DNA from: JACVRW01 sp963808545
Lineage (GTDB): Bacteria > Actinomycetota > Thermoleophilia > Solirubrobacterales > Thermoleophilaceae
DNA length: 64,000 nucleotides
Reading direction: 5' to 3'
NCBI GenBank assembly: GCA_963808545.1
Contig: CAWEGB010000006.1
Span: forward strand, 505,168 to 569,167
The position numbers were made by a program, and so were the translations under genes. Below are positions 52,013 through 59,510 of this stretch, piece after piece. The notes under the pieces are model-generated. The model searched no databases and was not told the DNA's origin. It was given only the letters and a program-made list of their open reading frames with translations. The first letter of the stretch is position 1, and each line of letters opens with the position of its first letter.

Positions 52013-54370
52013 GTGTCGGCCGAGAACGGGGCGGCTCGCCAGGCTGCATTCGCGCCGACCCTGGCCCTCACGGTCAGCCTGGCGTTCGCCGCGATCGGGT
52101 TGACGATGTCGGTCGTGATGCTCGTTGCGGATCCGCAGCCGATCAACGAGCTGAACGCCACCCTCGGGCTCTATGCGACCCAAAGGCAGGGGGCAGAAAC
52201 CCTGCTCTCCTTTGCCGCGTTCGCGGTCATCCTGCCGCTTGCGGCTCTATCCGTGCCGCGGCTCGCGAATGCCATCGCCGCGGGCCCCAACGCCGCGGCC
52301 CTGCCGATGCTTGCCGCGCTCCTCACGGCGACACTCGCGGCGGTCATCGTGGCGGTGCGCCTGAGCGACCTCCTGCCGCGCGGCGGCGGGATGCGCACCA
52401 TGCTCGTCGCGATCGCACTCTGGTCGATCGTCGCGGCGGCCGCACTCGCGCGCGCGGCCCAGCAGCGCCCGTGGGCTCCGCTCCTGAGGACTGCGGGACT
52501 TGCACCCTACGTGTGGGCGGTGGGGGCGCTGCTCGTGCTGGGCACCCTCCTGACGGTCGTCCATCTCGAGTCCCTCGACCCGATTCCCCTGTCCATCGGC
52601 GTTGCCCTGATACCCGCCGTCGTCCTTCTCTCGCGGCGTCACCCCCTTCCCGGTCTACGCCGGCCATGGGGCGTCGTCGCGGATGCTGCGATCGTCGGCG
52701 TGATCCTCCTCGCCACGGTCGACCTGGTGATCGTCACCCCGGAGGACCCCGGGTCCCTATACGCGGCAGTGAACAACGGAATCGTGCAGTTCCACCACGA
52801 CTTCCTCCTGGGCCCCGCGAACCAGGTGCTCGGGGGTCACCCGATGCTGGTCGATACCGCCTCGCAGTACGGGGTCGGGTCGATCCTGATGCTCGCCGGG
52901 TGGTTCGAGATCGCGCCGATCGGATACGGCACCTTCGGCTTTCTCGACGGGGTCTTGACCGCGCTCTTCATGGCAGCGGGGTACTGCCTGCTCCGGATGG
53001 CGGGCGTCTCCCGCCTGCTCTCGGCCTCCGCCCTCGGCGTGGGGGTCCTCGCGCTAGTGCTCAACCGGGTCTATCCGGTCGGAGCCCTTCCTCAGGAAGG
53101 GCCGCTGCGCTTCGGGCTGCCGATGGCGCTGATCTTCGTGATGGTGGCCGGTGTCCGCTGGCCACGCCGCTCGCGCCCAGCGCGGGGGACGGCCTTCGTC
53201 CTCCTCGGCCTGTCCTCGATCTGGTCCGTCGAGGCGCTCGGCTTCACGCTCGTGACATTCGCCGCGCTGGTGGCGCTCGAGGCCTACCTACGGCCCGGGG
53301 TCGGGCGGCTTCGATGGCTGGCCGGGCAGGCCGCTCTCGCGTTCGCCGCCTGTCTGGCTGCGCACCTTCTCTTTGCCGGCGCCACACTCGCGGCGGCCGG
53401 ACAGCTGCCCGACTGGGGCCAATATCTGGCCTACCTCGACGTCTTCCTCTTCGGTCGGCTGGGAGAGGTCACGTACGACTTCACCCGCTGGTCTCCCGGA
53501 GTCGCGCTCGGCGCGGGCTATCTCGCCTCGGCCGCGGCAGTCTTCCTGCTGGTCCGCCGGCGGCCGAACGTGGTCAGGCGGGAGCGTGTCGCGGTGTTCG
53601 TCCTGACCGGAGCCACCGCCTACGGCGTCGTCATCTTCGGCTATCTCGTCGACCGCTCGATGGACCACGTCGTCCCCTATGTGAGCCTGCCGGCCCTCGT
53701 GCTCGGCACGCTCTGGCTCAGCCTCGTCCTGCGAGCGCCACAGGCCCTGACCACGGGCGGTCGCGCCGCAGTGCTCGCCTTCGCCCTCTCGGTGGCGTTG
53801 GTGCTGGTCGCCGTGGCCTGGTCGGCGCTCGGCCCACGGCTCGAGCACTCGGCGCTCGCGCATGTCGTGCCCGGTGGCGACTCGACCAGGGCGGCCCTCC
53901 ACCGCCTCTGGCACTTCCCGGCCTTCAAGCGCACGGCGCCGGTGGGGGAGCGCCTGCTCGAGCGCTACATGCCTGGAGAGCGGCAGTCGATCGTGATCGC
54001 CGAGCCGGACGTCGCCACGGAGATCCTGGTCCGTAGCGGGCGGGCGAACCGGCTTCCCATCGCCTATCCCTGGGGGGACACGTTCGTGGCTAGCGAACGC
54101 ATACCCGGTCTCCGTGATGCGGTGGCGGAGCTGGGGCCAGGCGATCGTCTATTGCTGGACGAAGGCGCGCTCGAGGCCCTGGACGAGATCAGGACCGATC
54201 CGGCATTCGACGCCCTGGCCCACTCGGGAGAGGACACGGCGCTGCAGTCCTCGCTGACGGCGCCGGTACAGGACCTCGCGCTAGAGGACATCGACCAGCG
54301 CTTCCGGCTCCGTCGCATCGCCGGCGACAGAGAGACCCTCGTGGTCGCAGAGCTCGAGGCGCGTGGCTGA
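52013..54370 (+). CDS. Large multispanning membrane protein, possible GT-C-type enzyme
   Basis: 785 residues from GTG 52013. I do not recognise a family with certainty. About 15 or more hydrophobic segments fill residues 15-610, with an outer loop NNGIVQFHHDFLLGPANQVL and ASQYGVGSILMLAGWFEIAP. The remaining 170 residues are soluble (ERYMPGERQSIVIAEPDVAT, ERIPGLRDAVAELGPGDRLL, LRRIAGDRETLVVAELEARG), an arrangement found in GT-C enzymes and in YfhO-like proteins. The first-loop acidic pair may be TPEDPGS. It lies alone on the plus strand between two leftward operons. Role in glycan assembly is inferred from context. Confidence 0.68.
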   Translation: MSAENGAARQAAFAPTLALTVSLAFAAIGLTMSVVMLVADPQPINELNATLGLYATQRQGAETLLSFAAFAVILPLAALSVPRLANAIAAGPNAAALPMLAALLTATLAAVIVAVRLSDLLPRGGGMRTMLVAIALWSIVAAAALARAAQQRPWAPLLRTAGLAPYVWAVGALLVLGTLLTVVHLESLDPIPLSIGVALIPAVVLLSRRHPLPGLRRPWGVVADAAIVGVILLATVDLVIVTPEDPGSLYAAVNNGIVQFHHDFLLGPANQVLGGHPMLVDTASQYGVGSILMLAGWFEIAPIGYGTFGFLDGVLTALFMAAGYCLLRMAGVSRLLSASALGVGVLALVLNRVYPVGALPQEGPLRFGLPMALIFVMVAGVRWPRRSRPARGTAFVLLGLSSIWSVEALGFTLVTFAALVALEAYLRPGVGRLRWLAGQAALAFAACLAAHLLFAGATLAAAGQLPDWGQYLAYLDVFLFGRLGEVTYDFTRWSPGVALGAGYLASAAAVFLLVRRRPNVVRRERVAVFVLTGATAYGVVIFGYLVDRSMDHVVPYVSLPALVLGTLWLSLVLRAPQALTTGGRAAVLAFALSVALVLVAVAWSALGPRLEHSALAHVVPGGDSTRAALHRLWHFPAFKRTAPVGERLLERYMPGERQSIVIAEPDVATEILVRSGRANRLPIAYPWGDTFVASERIPGLRDAVAELGPGDRLLLDEGALEALDEIRTDPAFDALAHSGEDTALQSSLTAPVQDLALEDIDQRFRLRRIAGDRETLVVAELEARG

Positions 54371-54387
54371 CGTGCGCGTCACACCAC
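54363..54387. terminator. Weak hairpin at convergent gene ends
   Basis: TGACG (54368-54372), loop TGCG, CGTCA (54377-54381), extendable by GTGG/CCAC with one mismatch and one bulge. It spans the 8-base gap between two convergent stops. Confidence 0.3.
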
Positions 54388-55167
54388 TCCCCACCAGTTC
54401 GGCCGCATCTCCTCAGGCTTCGGCGCGAACCCCTTGAAGACGTTCTCGGTGTAGAACCAGTCCTCGAACTCAGCGGGATCGACGATCCGGTTGTGGATGG
54501 CCCATGCACGCCGCCTGTCCTCGTCCGCCCACTCCCTGCTCCGGCGGGCGCGATGTCGCTCCCTGCATATCTCGTAGTCCATCCGATGGAGGTGGATGAG
54601 CCTGAGGTCCGGATCGATCCTCGTCTGCAGGTCGGCGCGCTCGTGAAGGCCCGGTATCCATTCCATCGGCACCGTGGCCACCGCCGGCTTGTCGTAGGCG
54701 TCGTTGGAGAACCAGAAGCGCCGCTGGCCGAGGATCGGCTTCTCCAGGTCGAGGGCCGGCTCTTTGTCCCGCATGTGCAGCACCTCGTACCCGAGGCAGT
54801 TCACGTACTCGTCGTCGAAGTGGTCGAGGTACTCGCCGAGCATTCCGAGCTCGGGCACCGGCGAGACGATCTCGTCCACGTCCACGACCACGACCACGTC
54901 GTAGCGCTCGATCAGCTCGTGCTGGAGCTCCTCGATCGTGCCCAGCATCCAGCCGTGGTCCACCTTGTCGTGCTCCACGGGGATGCGGACGAAACCGTCG
55001 CGAGTCGTCGACCCGTCGGTGGTCCCGTTGTCGAGCACATAGATGTCGTCGGCACCGAAGAACCGCGAGTAGTAGCGCAGCCAGATCGGGAGGAAGACCG
55101 CCTCGTTGTGAACGATGGTGATGATCGCTCGGCTCCTGCGCGGCGGAGCCTTTCCGCCGCGCGCCAC
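54379..55167 (-). CDS. GT2-like glycosyltransferase (family 92/Glyco_tranf_2_4 type)
   Basis: 262 residues from GTG 55167; the frame is open further upstream but without ATG, GTG or TTG. RSRAIITIVHNEAVFLPIWL at the N-terminus, GADDIYVLDNGTTDGS, then YDVVVVVDVDEIVSPVPELG with the DxD-type metal site (DVDE), LGYEVLHMRDKEPALDLEKP and LRLIHLHRMDYEICRERHRA. This is the pattern of PF13704/GT92-like enzymes, which act on surface glycans. Possibly in one unit with the PhyH gene 109 bases upstream. Confidence 0.82.
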   Translation of the reverse strand: MARGGKAPPRRSRAIITIVHNEAVFLPIWLRYYSRFFGADDIYVLDNGTTDGSTTRDGFVRIPVEHDKVDHGWMLGTIEELQHELIERYDVVVVVDVDEIVSPVPELGMLGEYLDHFDDEYVNCLGYEVLHMRDKEPALDLEKPILGQRRFWFSNDAYDKPAVATVPMEWIPGLHERADLQTRIDPDLRLIHLHRMDYEICRERHRARRSREWADEDRRRAWAIHNRIVDPAEFEDWFYTENVFKGFAPKPEEMRPNWWGVV

Positions 55168-55276
55168 CGCCCTCGCGCGGCGCTCCCCAGCCAGTCGCGC
55201 TCTCCACTGCTGGAGCCGGTGAGCGAGCGGGTGTCCCGGGCTGTCCTGGGGAGCCAGGACGGGGCCCCCTCCCGGG

Positions 55277-56350
55277 TCAGACCGCTATCGGCCCGTACTC
55301 GACTGGGAACCCCGACGCCCCGAAGAACCAGTTCTCGACCGCGTAGCGGGGCTTCGGCATCGAAGGGTCCGACCCGGTCTGGTGCAGGAACATGTCGTCG
55401 AAAAGCAGCGCGTCACCGGGCTCGAAGATCGGGCGGATGATCCCCCTGTCGCCCGCAGCCTCCTCGGCCATAGCCTGCGAGACCTGAATCGAGAGCACCG
55501 CTTCTTCGGTCTGCTGGGTGACGAGGTAGTCGAGGCGTCGCGGCACCATGTCGAGGCCCGGGGACTCGTCGCCGCAGCGGGAGAGCGAGAGCCACAGGTT
55601 GAGCGCGCGAACGTCACCCATGAAGCTGCCGTCCTGATGCCAGGCGCCCGCCACCGATGGCTCCGCCTTGCGGAGGGTGGTCTTCTGGAGCGAGATCAGC
55701 GGCTTCTCACCCAGGTAGCGCTCTACCAGCCGCGGCAAGCCGGCCTTCTTGAACAGTTCGACCATCTCGGCGGAGAGCGTCGGCGAGTCGACGGCCAGCA
55801 CGCCGCCGCCCTCACGGATCCACGGGCGGACCGACAGTGCCTCCTCGTACTTCTCTGTGCCGGGAAGGAACTCTTCGTAGTAGCCCTCTGCCGCCGGCTG
55901 GCCGGCAACGAACTTCTCGCGCTCCACGAATGCACGGTCGATCTGGTCGGCGAAGCGGAGCGCCTCATCGCGGTCGATCAGACCGCGGACGAGAATGAAT
56001 CCTTCGCGAAGAATGGCTGCCCTGACGAGCTCCGGCGTGAGCTCGTCCGCGGGAAACTCGGGCAACTCGCCCTCGGCGGGGAGGCGCGCCGAGTCGGGTT
56101 CCGGATGCTGGGGAGTCGCCCCGTTGCCGCCGAGCGCGCGCATGCCGGCGATGTGACGAAGCGCCATCAGGCGGCGCTCGGTGTCACGGTCGGGGTTCGA
56201 CCGGTTGGCATCCGCCAAGCGGTCGATCTCCGCTTGGAGCTCGGTATCCGAACCCTCGAAATCGTCGACCACGGGGGTGCGCTCCGGGCGCTCCGCGACC
56301 GCCGTGTTGCCGTTGCCTTGCTTTGCGCCGAGTCGCTTGAGGATCCGCAT
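55277..56350 (-). CDS. Phytanoyl-CoA dioxygenase (PhyH)-family oxygenase
   Basis: 357 residues. ATG 56350 is chosen over 56368 because a -10 element sits 8 bases upstream. Fe(II)/2-oxoglutarate dioxygenase: the iron triad is AWHQDGSF (His238, Asp240) and DDMFLHQTG (His323), with Arg335 in PKPRYAVEN positioned for 2-oxoglutarate. The double-stranded beta-helix core runs from about 115 to 345; the first 100 residues are a charged helical extension. It would hydroxylate a small molecule or sugar. Set between a GT92-like gene and a TylF-like methyltransferase, it suggests hydroxylation and methylation of a glycan residue. Confidence 0.85.
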   Translation of the reverse strand: MRILKRLGAKQGNGNTAVAERPERTPVVDDFEGSDTELQAEIDRLADANRSNPDRDTERRLMALRHIAGMRALGGNGATPQHPEPDSARLPAEGELPEFPADELTPELVRAAILREGFILVRGLIDRDEALRFADQIDRAFVEREKFVAGQPAAEGYYEEFLPGTEKYEEALSVRPWIREGGGVLAVDSPTLSAEMVELFKKAGLPRLVERYLGEKPLISLQKTTLRKAEPSVAGAWHQDGSFMGDVRALNLWLSLSRCGDESPGLDMVPRRLDYLVTQQTEEAVLSIQVSQAMAEEAAGDRGIIRPIFEPGDALLFDDMFLHQTGSDPSMPKPRYAVENWFFGASGFPVEYGPIAV

Positions 56351-56358
56351 GGGCGCGC

Positions 56359-56364
56359 ACCATA
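56359..56364 (-). promoter_or_regulatory. -10 element TATGGT, leaderless spacing
   Basis: On the minus strand TATGGT is followed by 8 bases and ATG 56350 of the PhyH gene. Confidence 0.48.
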
Positions 56365-56403
56365 GCAAGCAGCAGAGCGCCTCGACGCGCCCCCGAATCC
56401 GGT

Positions 56404-57348
56404 CTATTCGGGCTGCGCAGGGGCGCCCGAGGCTGCCGGATCCTTGGCCGCGTCCTCGGGGTAGAAGCCCCAGTAACCCGAGAAGTCCTTACGGGTGTAG
56501 GCGACGCTCGTGGGGTCCTGGATCCAGTTCCACTCGTCGAATGGACCGAGGTAGTAGCCGCCGGTGCCGACTCCGCTTCCGGAACCGATGAGGCCGGGCG
56601 GGGTGGTGTCGAAACGAGTCTTCCAGTAGCGCTCCGACCAGAACAACGCGCAGTAGTCGGTCAGGACGAACTCGTCGATGAACACGTAGCCGGCATCGGT
56701 CAGGTGGGGCCACAGGTTGGTGATGCAGTCGTCGAGGCTCGCCTGCCAGTCGACATCGAGGAACGCGAGCACGACCGGGTCGGTGTGATTCGGTAGCGTG
56801 TCGCTGAACCAGCCCTTCCGGAATTGACAGCGATCCACCGCACCGAAGCGCCGTACGTTGTCCCGCACGAGCTCCAGCTCGCCCTTGAGCATCCCGGTGG
56901 CTTCGTCCTTGGCGTAGAGGTCGTTGTCCTCGGGAGGAGGCAGGCCTTCGAACGAGTCGTAGACGATGAGCTCGCGGTCGACGATGTCGCAGACGAGTGA
57001 CAGGTTTGCGGTCGAGCCGCCGAGCCAGCATCCGCACTCGACGACGACTCCCTTCACCTCGGGAGGGATCTCGAGAAGCTTCGAAGCCATCGCCAGGTGA
57101 CCCTTGTACGAGGTGCCGGTTGTCACCCCCTTGGTGGTGCGCCGCATGCGGTAGGCCAACTGGACCCTACGTCGCCAGGTGAGCCCGTAGGCCGGGTGAA
57201 TACGGGGGTTCCAGAGCAGGAAGAGCACGCTCGCCGGCCAGGTGACCGTGGCCCATCCCTTGGCCAGGCGCAGAGCCAGATCCTGTCCTCGCGGAAGGCC
57301 GAGGCCATGAAGAACCTTCCTGATCAGAGTCTTGATGGCTCTGCTCAC
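56404..57348 (-). CDS. TylF-like (macrocin O-methyltransferase family) SAM methyltransferase
   Basis: 314 residues from GTG 57348, chosen because TAGTCT lies 8 bases upstream; TTG 57366 would add six residues. The N-terminus is basic and partly hydrophobic (WATVTWPASVLFLLW). SAM domain: GVVVECGCWLGGSTANLSLV, ELIVYDSFEGLPPPEDNDLY, FLDVDWQASLDDCITNLW with the metal-binding Asp pair, and GYVFIDEFVLTDY. This family O-methylates sugars, often with Mg2+. The last 50 residues (PFDEWNWIQDPTSVAYTRKD) are an extra aromatic segment. Confidence 0.85.
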   Translation of the reverse strand: MSRAIKTLIRKVLHGLGLPRGQDLALRLAKGWATVTWPASVLFLLWNPRIHPAYGLTWRRRVQLAYRMRRTTKGVTTGTSYKGHLAMASKLLEIPPEVKGVVVECGCWLGGSTANLSLVCDIVDRELIVYDSFEGLPPPEDNDLYAKDEATGMLKGELELVRDNVRRFGAVDRCQFRKGWFSDTLPNHTDPVVLAFLDVDWQASLDDCITNLWPHLTDAGYVFIDEFVLTDYCALFWSERYWKTRFDTTPPGLIGSGSGVGTGGYYLGPFDEWNWIQDPTSVAYTRKDFSGYWGFYPEDAAKDPAASGAPAQPE

Positions 57349-57356
57349 GGCGCGCG

Positions 57357-57362
57357 AGACTA
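57357..57362 (-). promoter_or_regulatory. -10 element TAGTCT, leaderless spacing
   Basis: On the minus strand TAGTCT is followed by CGCGCGCC (8 bases) and GTG 57348. Same hexamer as at 11364 and 20415. Confidence 0.5.
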
Positions 57363-57390
57363 CCAACGCCCGGGCGAGCGTGGCTTGTGC

Positions 57391-57660
57391 CGACCAAACC
57401 CGATCTCCTCCTACTGGGAGGCGAAGGCCTGGATGCTCGTCCTCCAGCTTACGCTGCCCGCCTTCGGCACGATCCTGCTCGCGCGGGCTCTCGGACTTGG
57501 TCTTCCCGCGGCACTGATCGCCGGAATCTCGTTCGGCTTCGGAACCTATCTGGTCGACTGGCTGGTGCCCCGCATTCGAACGCGTACCTCATGCTCCCGT
57601 GGTGGTTCCTCTTCGCGCATCGCTTGGCGCGGGGCGGTCGTGAAGCCCGCCGATCCCCCC
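57391..57660 (+). pseudogene. Fragment of a YfhO-like membrane protein
   Basis: A short stretch in two frames reads NPISSYWEAKAWMLVLQLTL and ALGLGLPAALIAGISFGFGT with YLVDWL, then, one frame over, APHSNAYLMLPWWFLFAHRL. In YfhO-like proteins the pattern G-x-SGYL...W...H...N-x-x-x-LPW occurs at this position. Nothing upstream or downstream belongs to such a protein, so this is a deletion remnant squeezed between the TylF-like gene and a convergent methyltransferase gene. It contains at least one frameshift and is not expected to be functional. Confidence 0.6.
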
Positions 57661-57699
57661 AGCCGCCGTCGTGGGCGCTGTGCGCGTGCGGGCAGCGGG

Positions 57700-58341
57700 C
57701 TAGCGCGTCCGCCGCGGCGCGGCGAGGGCGCCCTGCCAGGGGAAGGCCGAGAACCACCGAATCGGATTGGCCGCCGCCTCGATTGTGTGCAAGAAGCCGC
57801 GCCGGCCCCAGGTCCAGCGGTGCCCGGGGGTCGATCCGAGTCGCGTCAGGTAACGCCCCCGCACCACGTTCCCCGCTCGGAAGAACGGCTCATGGGGCAC
57901 GGTGAGAAGCAGGTGCCCGCCGCACACCCGGGCCAGCTCGTGCACCGCCGTGCGCGGGTCGGGCAGGTGCTCGAGTACCTCGGTGCAGACCACGAGGTCG
58001 AACTCGCCGTTACCGAAGGGCGACGCCGTGAGGTCACCCTCCACGGCGATAGCCGAGGGGTTTCGCGCGCGGAAGTCGGCCATGGCGGGCCCCCGACCGT
58101 CGAGTCCGGTGATGGCCGTGCCCGGAAGGGCGTGGGACAGCCACTCGGTCACGTGACCCTCGCCACATCCGGCGTCGAGAACGGTTCGTGGCCCGAGCGG
58201 GCCGATCTCCGCGAGTAGGCGGTCGCGAAAGCGGGACACGAGGAGCCGCTCAAGCCCACCAGCGCCCTCGTACTTGGCCGCGTTGTCGGTCTGCTGTCCG
58301 AAGCTTTCGGGGATCGGGACAGAGGACGAGTCCCGCTGCAC
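57700..58341 (-). CDS. Class I SAM-dependent methyltransferase
   Basis: 213 residues from GTG 58341, or 216 from ATG 58350. The GTG is preferred: TAGCAT is 7 bases before it in the leaderless pattern, whereas the ATG overlaps that hexamer and has no ribosome-binding site. Motifs: RTVLDAGCGEGHVTEWLSHA, AITGLDGRGPAMADFRARNP, FDLVVCTEVLEHLPDPRTAV, CGGHLLLTVPHEPFF and RGRYLTRLGSTPGHRWTWGR. Related to the small bacterial methyltransferases near glycosyltransferase genes. Divergent from the GtrB-like gene, 64 bases away. Confidence 0.84.
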   Translation of the reverse strand: MQRDSSSVPIPESFGQQTDNAAKYEGAGGLERLLVSRFRDRLLAEIGPLGPRTVLDAGCGEGHVTEWLSHALPGTAITGLDGRGPAMADFRARNPSAIAVEGDLTASPFGNGEFDLVVCTEVLEHLPDPRTAVHELARVCGGHLLLTVPHEPFFRAGNVVRGRYLTRLGSTPGHRWTWGRRGFLHTIEAAANPIRWFSAFPWQGALAAPRRTR

Positions 58342-58348
58342 CAGCCGC

Positions 58349-58354
58349 ATGCTA
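58349..58354 (-). promoter_or_regulatory. Candidate -10 element TAGCAT deciding a start codon
   Basis: On the minus strand TAGCAT is followed by 7 bases and GTG 58341. If used, the ATG at 58350 would lie inside the promoter and could not be translated. Confidence 0.38.
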
Positions 58355-58393
58355 GCCCAGCGGGGAGAGCGGTCGCGGCGCGCAACGGCCGCA

Positions 58394-58399
58394 TATAGT
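58394..58399 (+). promoter_or_regulatory. -10 element TATAGT, leaderless spacing
   Basis: TATAGT is followed by 6 bases and ATG 58406. It is the closest match in the window to the actinobacterial -10 consensus. Confidence 0.52.
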
Positions 58400-58405
58400 G
58401 CCGGA

Positions 58406-59437
58406 ATGGCTTCGTCGCCAAGGCTTCTGAGCCGCGAGCCGTCGGCCGGTGCGCCCGTGGACCCCGGCGGCCGACCGGTCGATATCTCCGTGGTGATCCC
58501 GGCCTACAACGAGGGCCCCGCGCTCGAGCCGCTACTGGACGAGGTGGAGCAGGCCTGCACTGCGAGCGGCCGAAGCTGGGAGGTCGTGGTGGTCGACGAC
58601 GGTTCCACGGATGGTTCCGCCGACTTGCTCGAGAGGCTGGCCCGCGAGCGAGACCCGGTGCGCTTCTTGCAGCTGCGTCGCAACTTCGGCAAGTCAGCAG
58701 CCCTCCGCGCAGGCTTCGACGCCAGCCGCGGGAGGGTGGTGGTCACTCTCGACGGCGACGGTCAGGACGACCCGGCCGAGATTCCCGCCCTCGTGGCAAA
58801 GCTCGACGAAGGGTACGATGTGGTCTCCGGCTGGAAGCGCGAGCGCCGCGATCCTCCCTTCAAGCGCTGGGGCTCGCGCCTGTTCAACCGGCTTACCGCC
58901 AGGCTGTCCGGCGTCCCTCTTCACGACGTGAACTGTGGGCTCAAGTCGTACCGGGGAGCGGCGATCCGTTCGCTTGAGATCTACGGCGAGCAACACCGCC
59001 TGATTCCGGTGATCGGCTTCCATCGAGGATGGCGGGTGACCGAGCTGCCCGTCCACCACCGTCCGCGCGAGCAGGGCAGGTCGAAGTTCGGCCCCGAGCG
59101 GTACGCGCGCGGACTGCTCGACTTGTTCGGCGTGCTGTTTCTCGGGCGCTACGGCTACCGCCCGCTGCACCTGTTCGGCGGACTCGGCCTCATCCTGTTT
59201 CTAGTGGGCTTCCTCATCTGCCTCTACCTCACCATCGAGAAGATCGGCGGCGCAGCGATCGGCGATCGGCCTCTCCTGATGCTGGGCGTGCTCCTCGTGA
59301 TAGCGGGCATCCAGCTGTTCACCCTCGGCTTGGTCGGTGAGATGATCGCCGCCGCACGGCAGGACATCCGCCCGGCCACCGCCCAGCTTGTGGAGCGCGA
59401 GATCGACACCGAAGAGGCCCCGGAACCGCCTGCCTGA
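58406..59437 (+). CDS. GtrB/ArnC-like GT2 glycosyltransferase with two C-terminal membrane helices
   Basis: 343 residues from ATG 58406. Motifs: VDISVVIPAYNEGPALEPLL, WEVVVVDDGSTDGSADLLER, RNFGKSAALRAGFDASRGRV, VVTLDGDGQDDPAEIPALVA (acidic metal site), LHDVNCGLKSYRGAAIRSLE and HRPREQGRSKFGPERYARGL. Two helices close the protein (PLHLFGGLGLILFLVGFLIC and RPLLMLGVLLVIAGIQLFTL), the signature of polyprenyl-phosphate glycosylphosphotransferases. It would make the polyprenyl-phosphate sugar used by a GT-C enzyme, and the next gene encodes such a protein. Confidence 0.92.
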   Translation: MASSPRLLSREPSAGAPVDPGGRPVDISVVIPAYNEGPALEPLLDEVEQACTASGRSWEVVVVDDGSTDGSADLLERLARERDPVRFLQLRRNFGKSAALRAGFDASRGRVVVTLDGDGQDDPAEIPALVAKLDEGYDVVSGWKRERRDPPFKRWGSRLFNRLTARLSGVPLHDVNCGLKSYRGAAIRSLEIYGEQHRLIPVIGFHRGWRVTELPVHHRPREQGRSKFGPERYARGLLDLFGVLFLGRYGYRPLHLFGGLGLILFLVGFLICLYLTIEKIGGAAIGDRPLLMLGVLLVIAGIQLFTLGLVGEMIAAARQDIRPATAQLVEREIDTEEAPEPPA

Positions 59438-59495
59438 GCAGCCCGCGTCCGCGGCTCCCCGGCACGGCTCCAGGGCGCCGTCGTCCCCGCGAGGG

Positions 59496-59501
59496 TAGGG
59501 T
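59496..59501 (+). promoter_or_regulatory. -10 element TAGGGT, leaderless spacing
   Basis: TAGGGT is followed by 9 bases and GTG 59511. Confidence 0.43.
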
Positions 59502-59510
59502 CCGGGCTCC

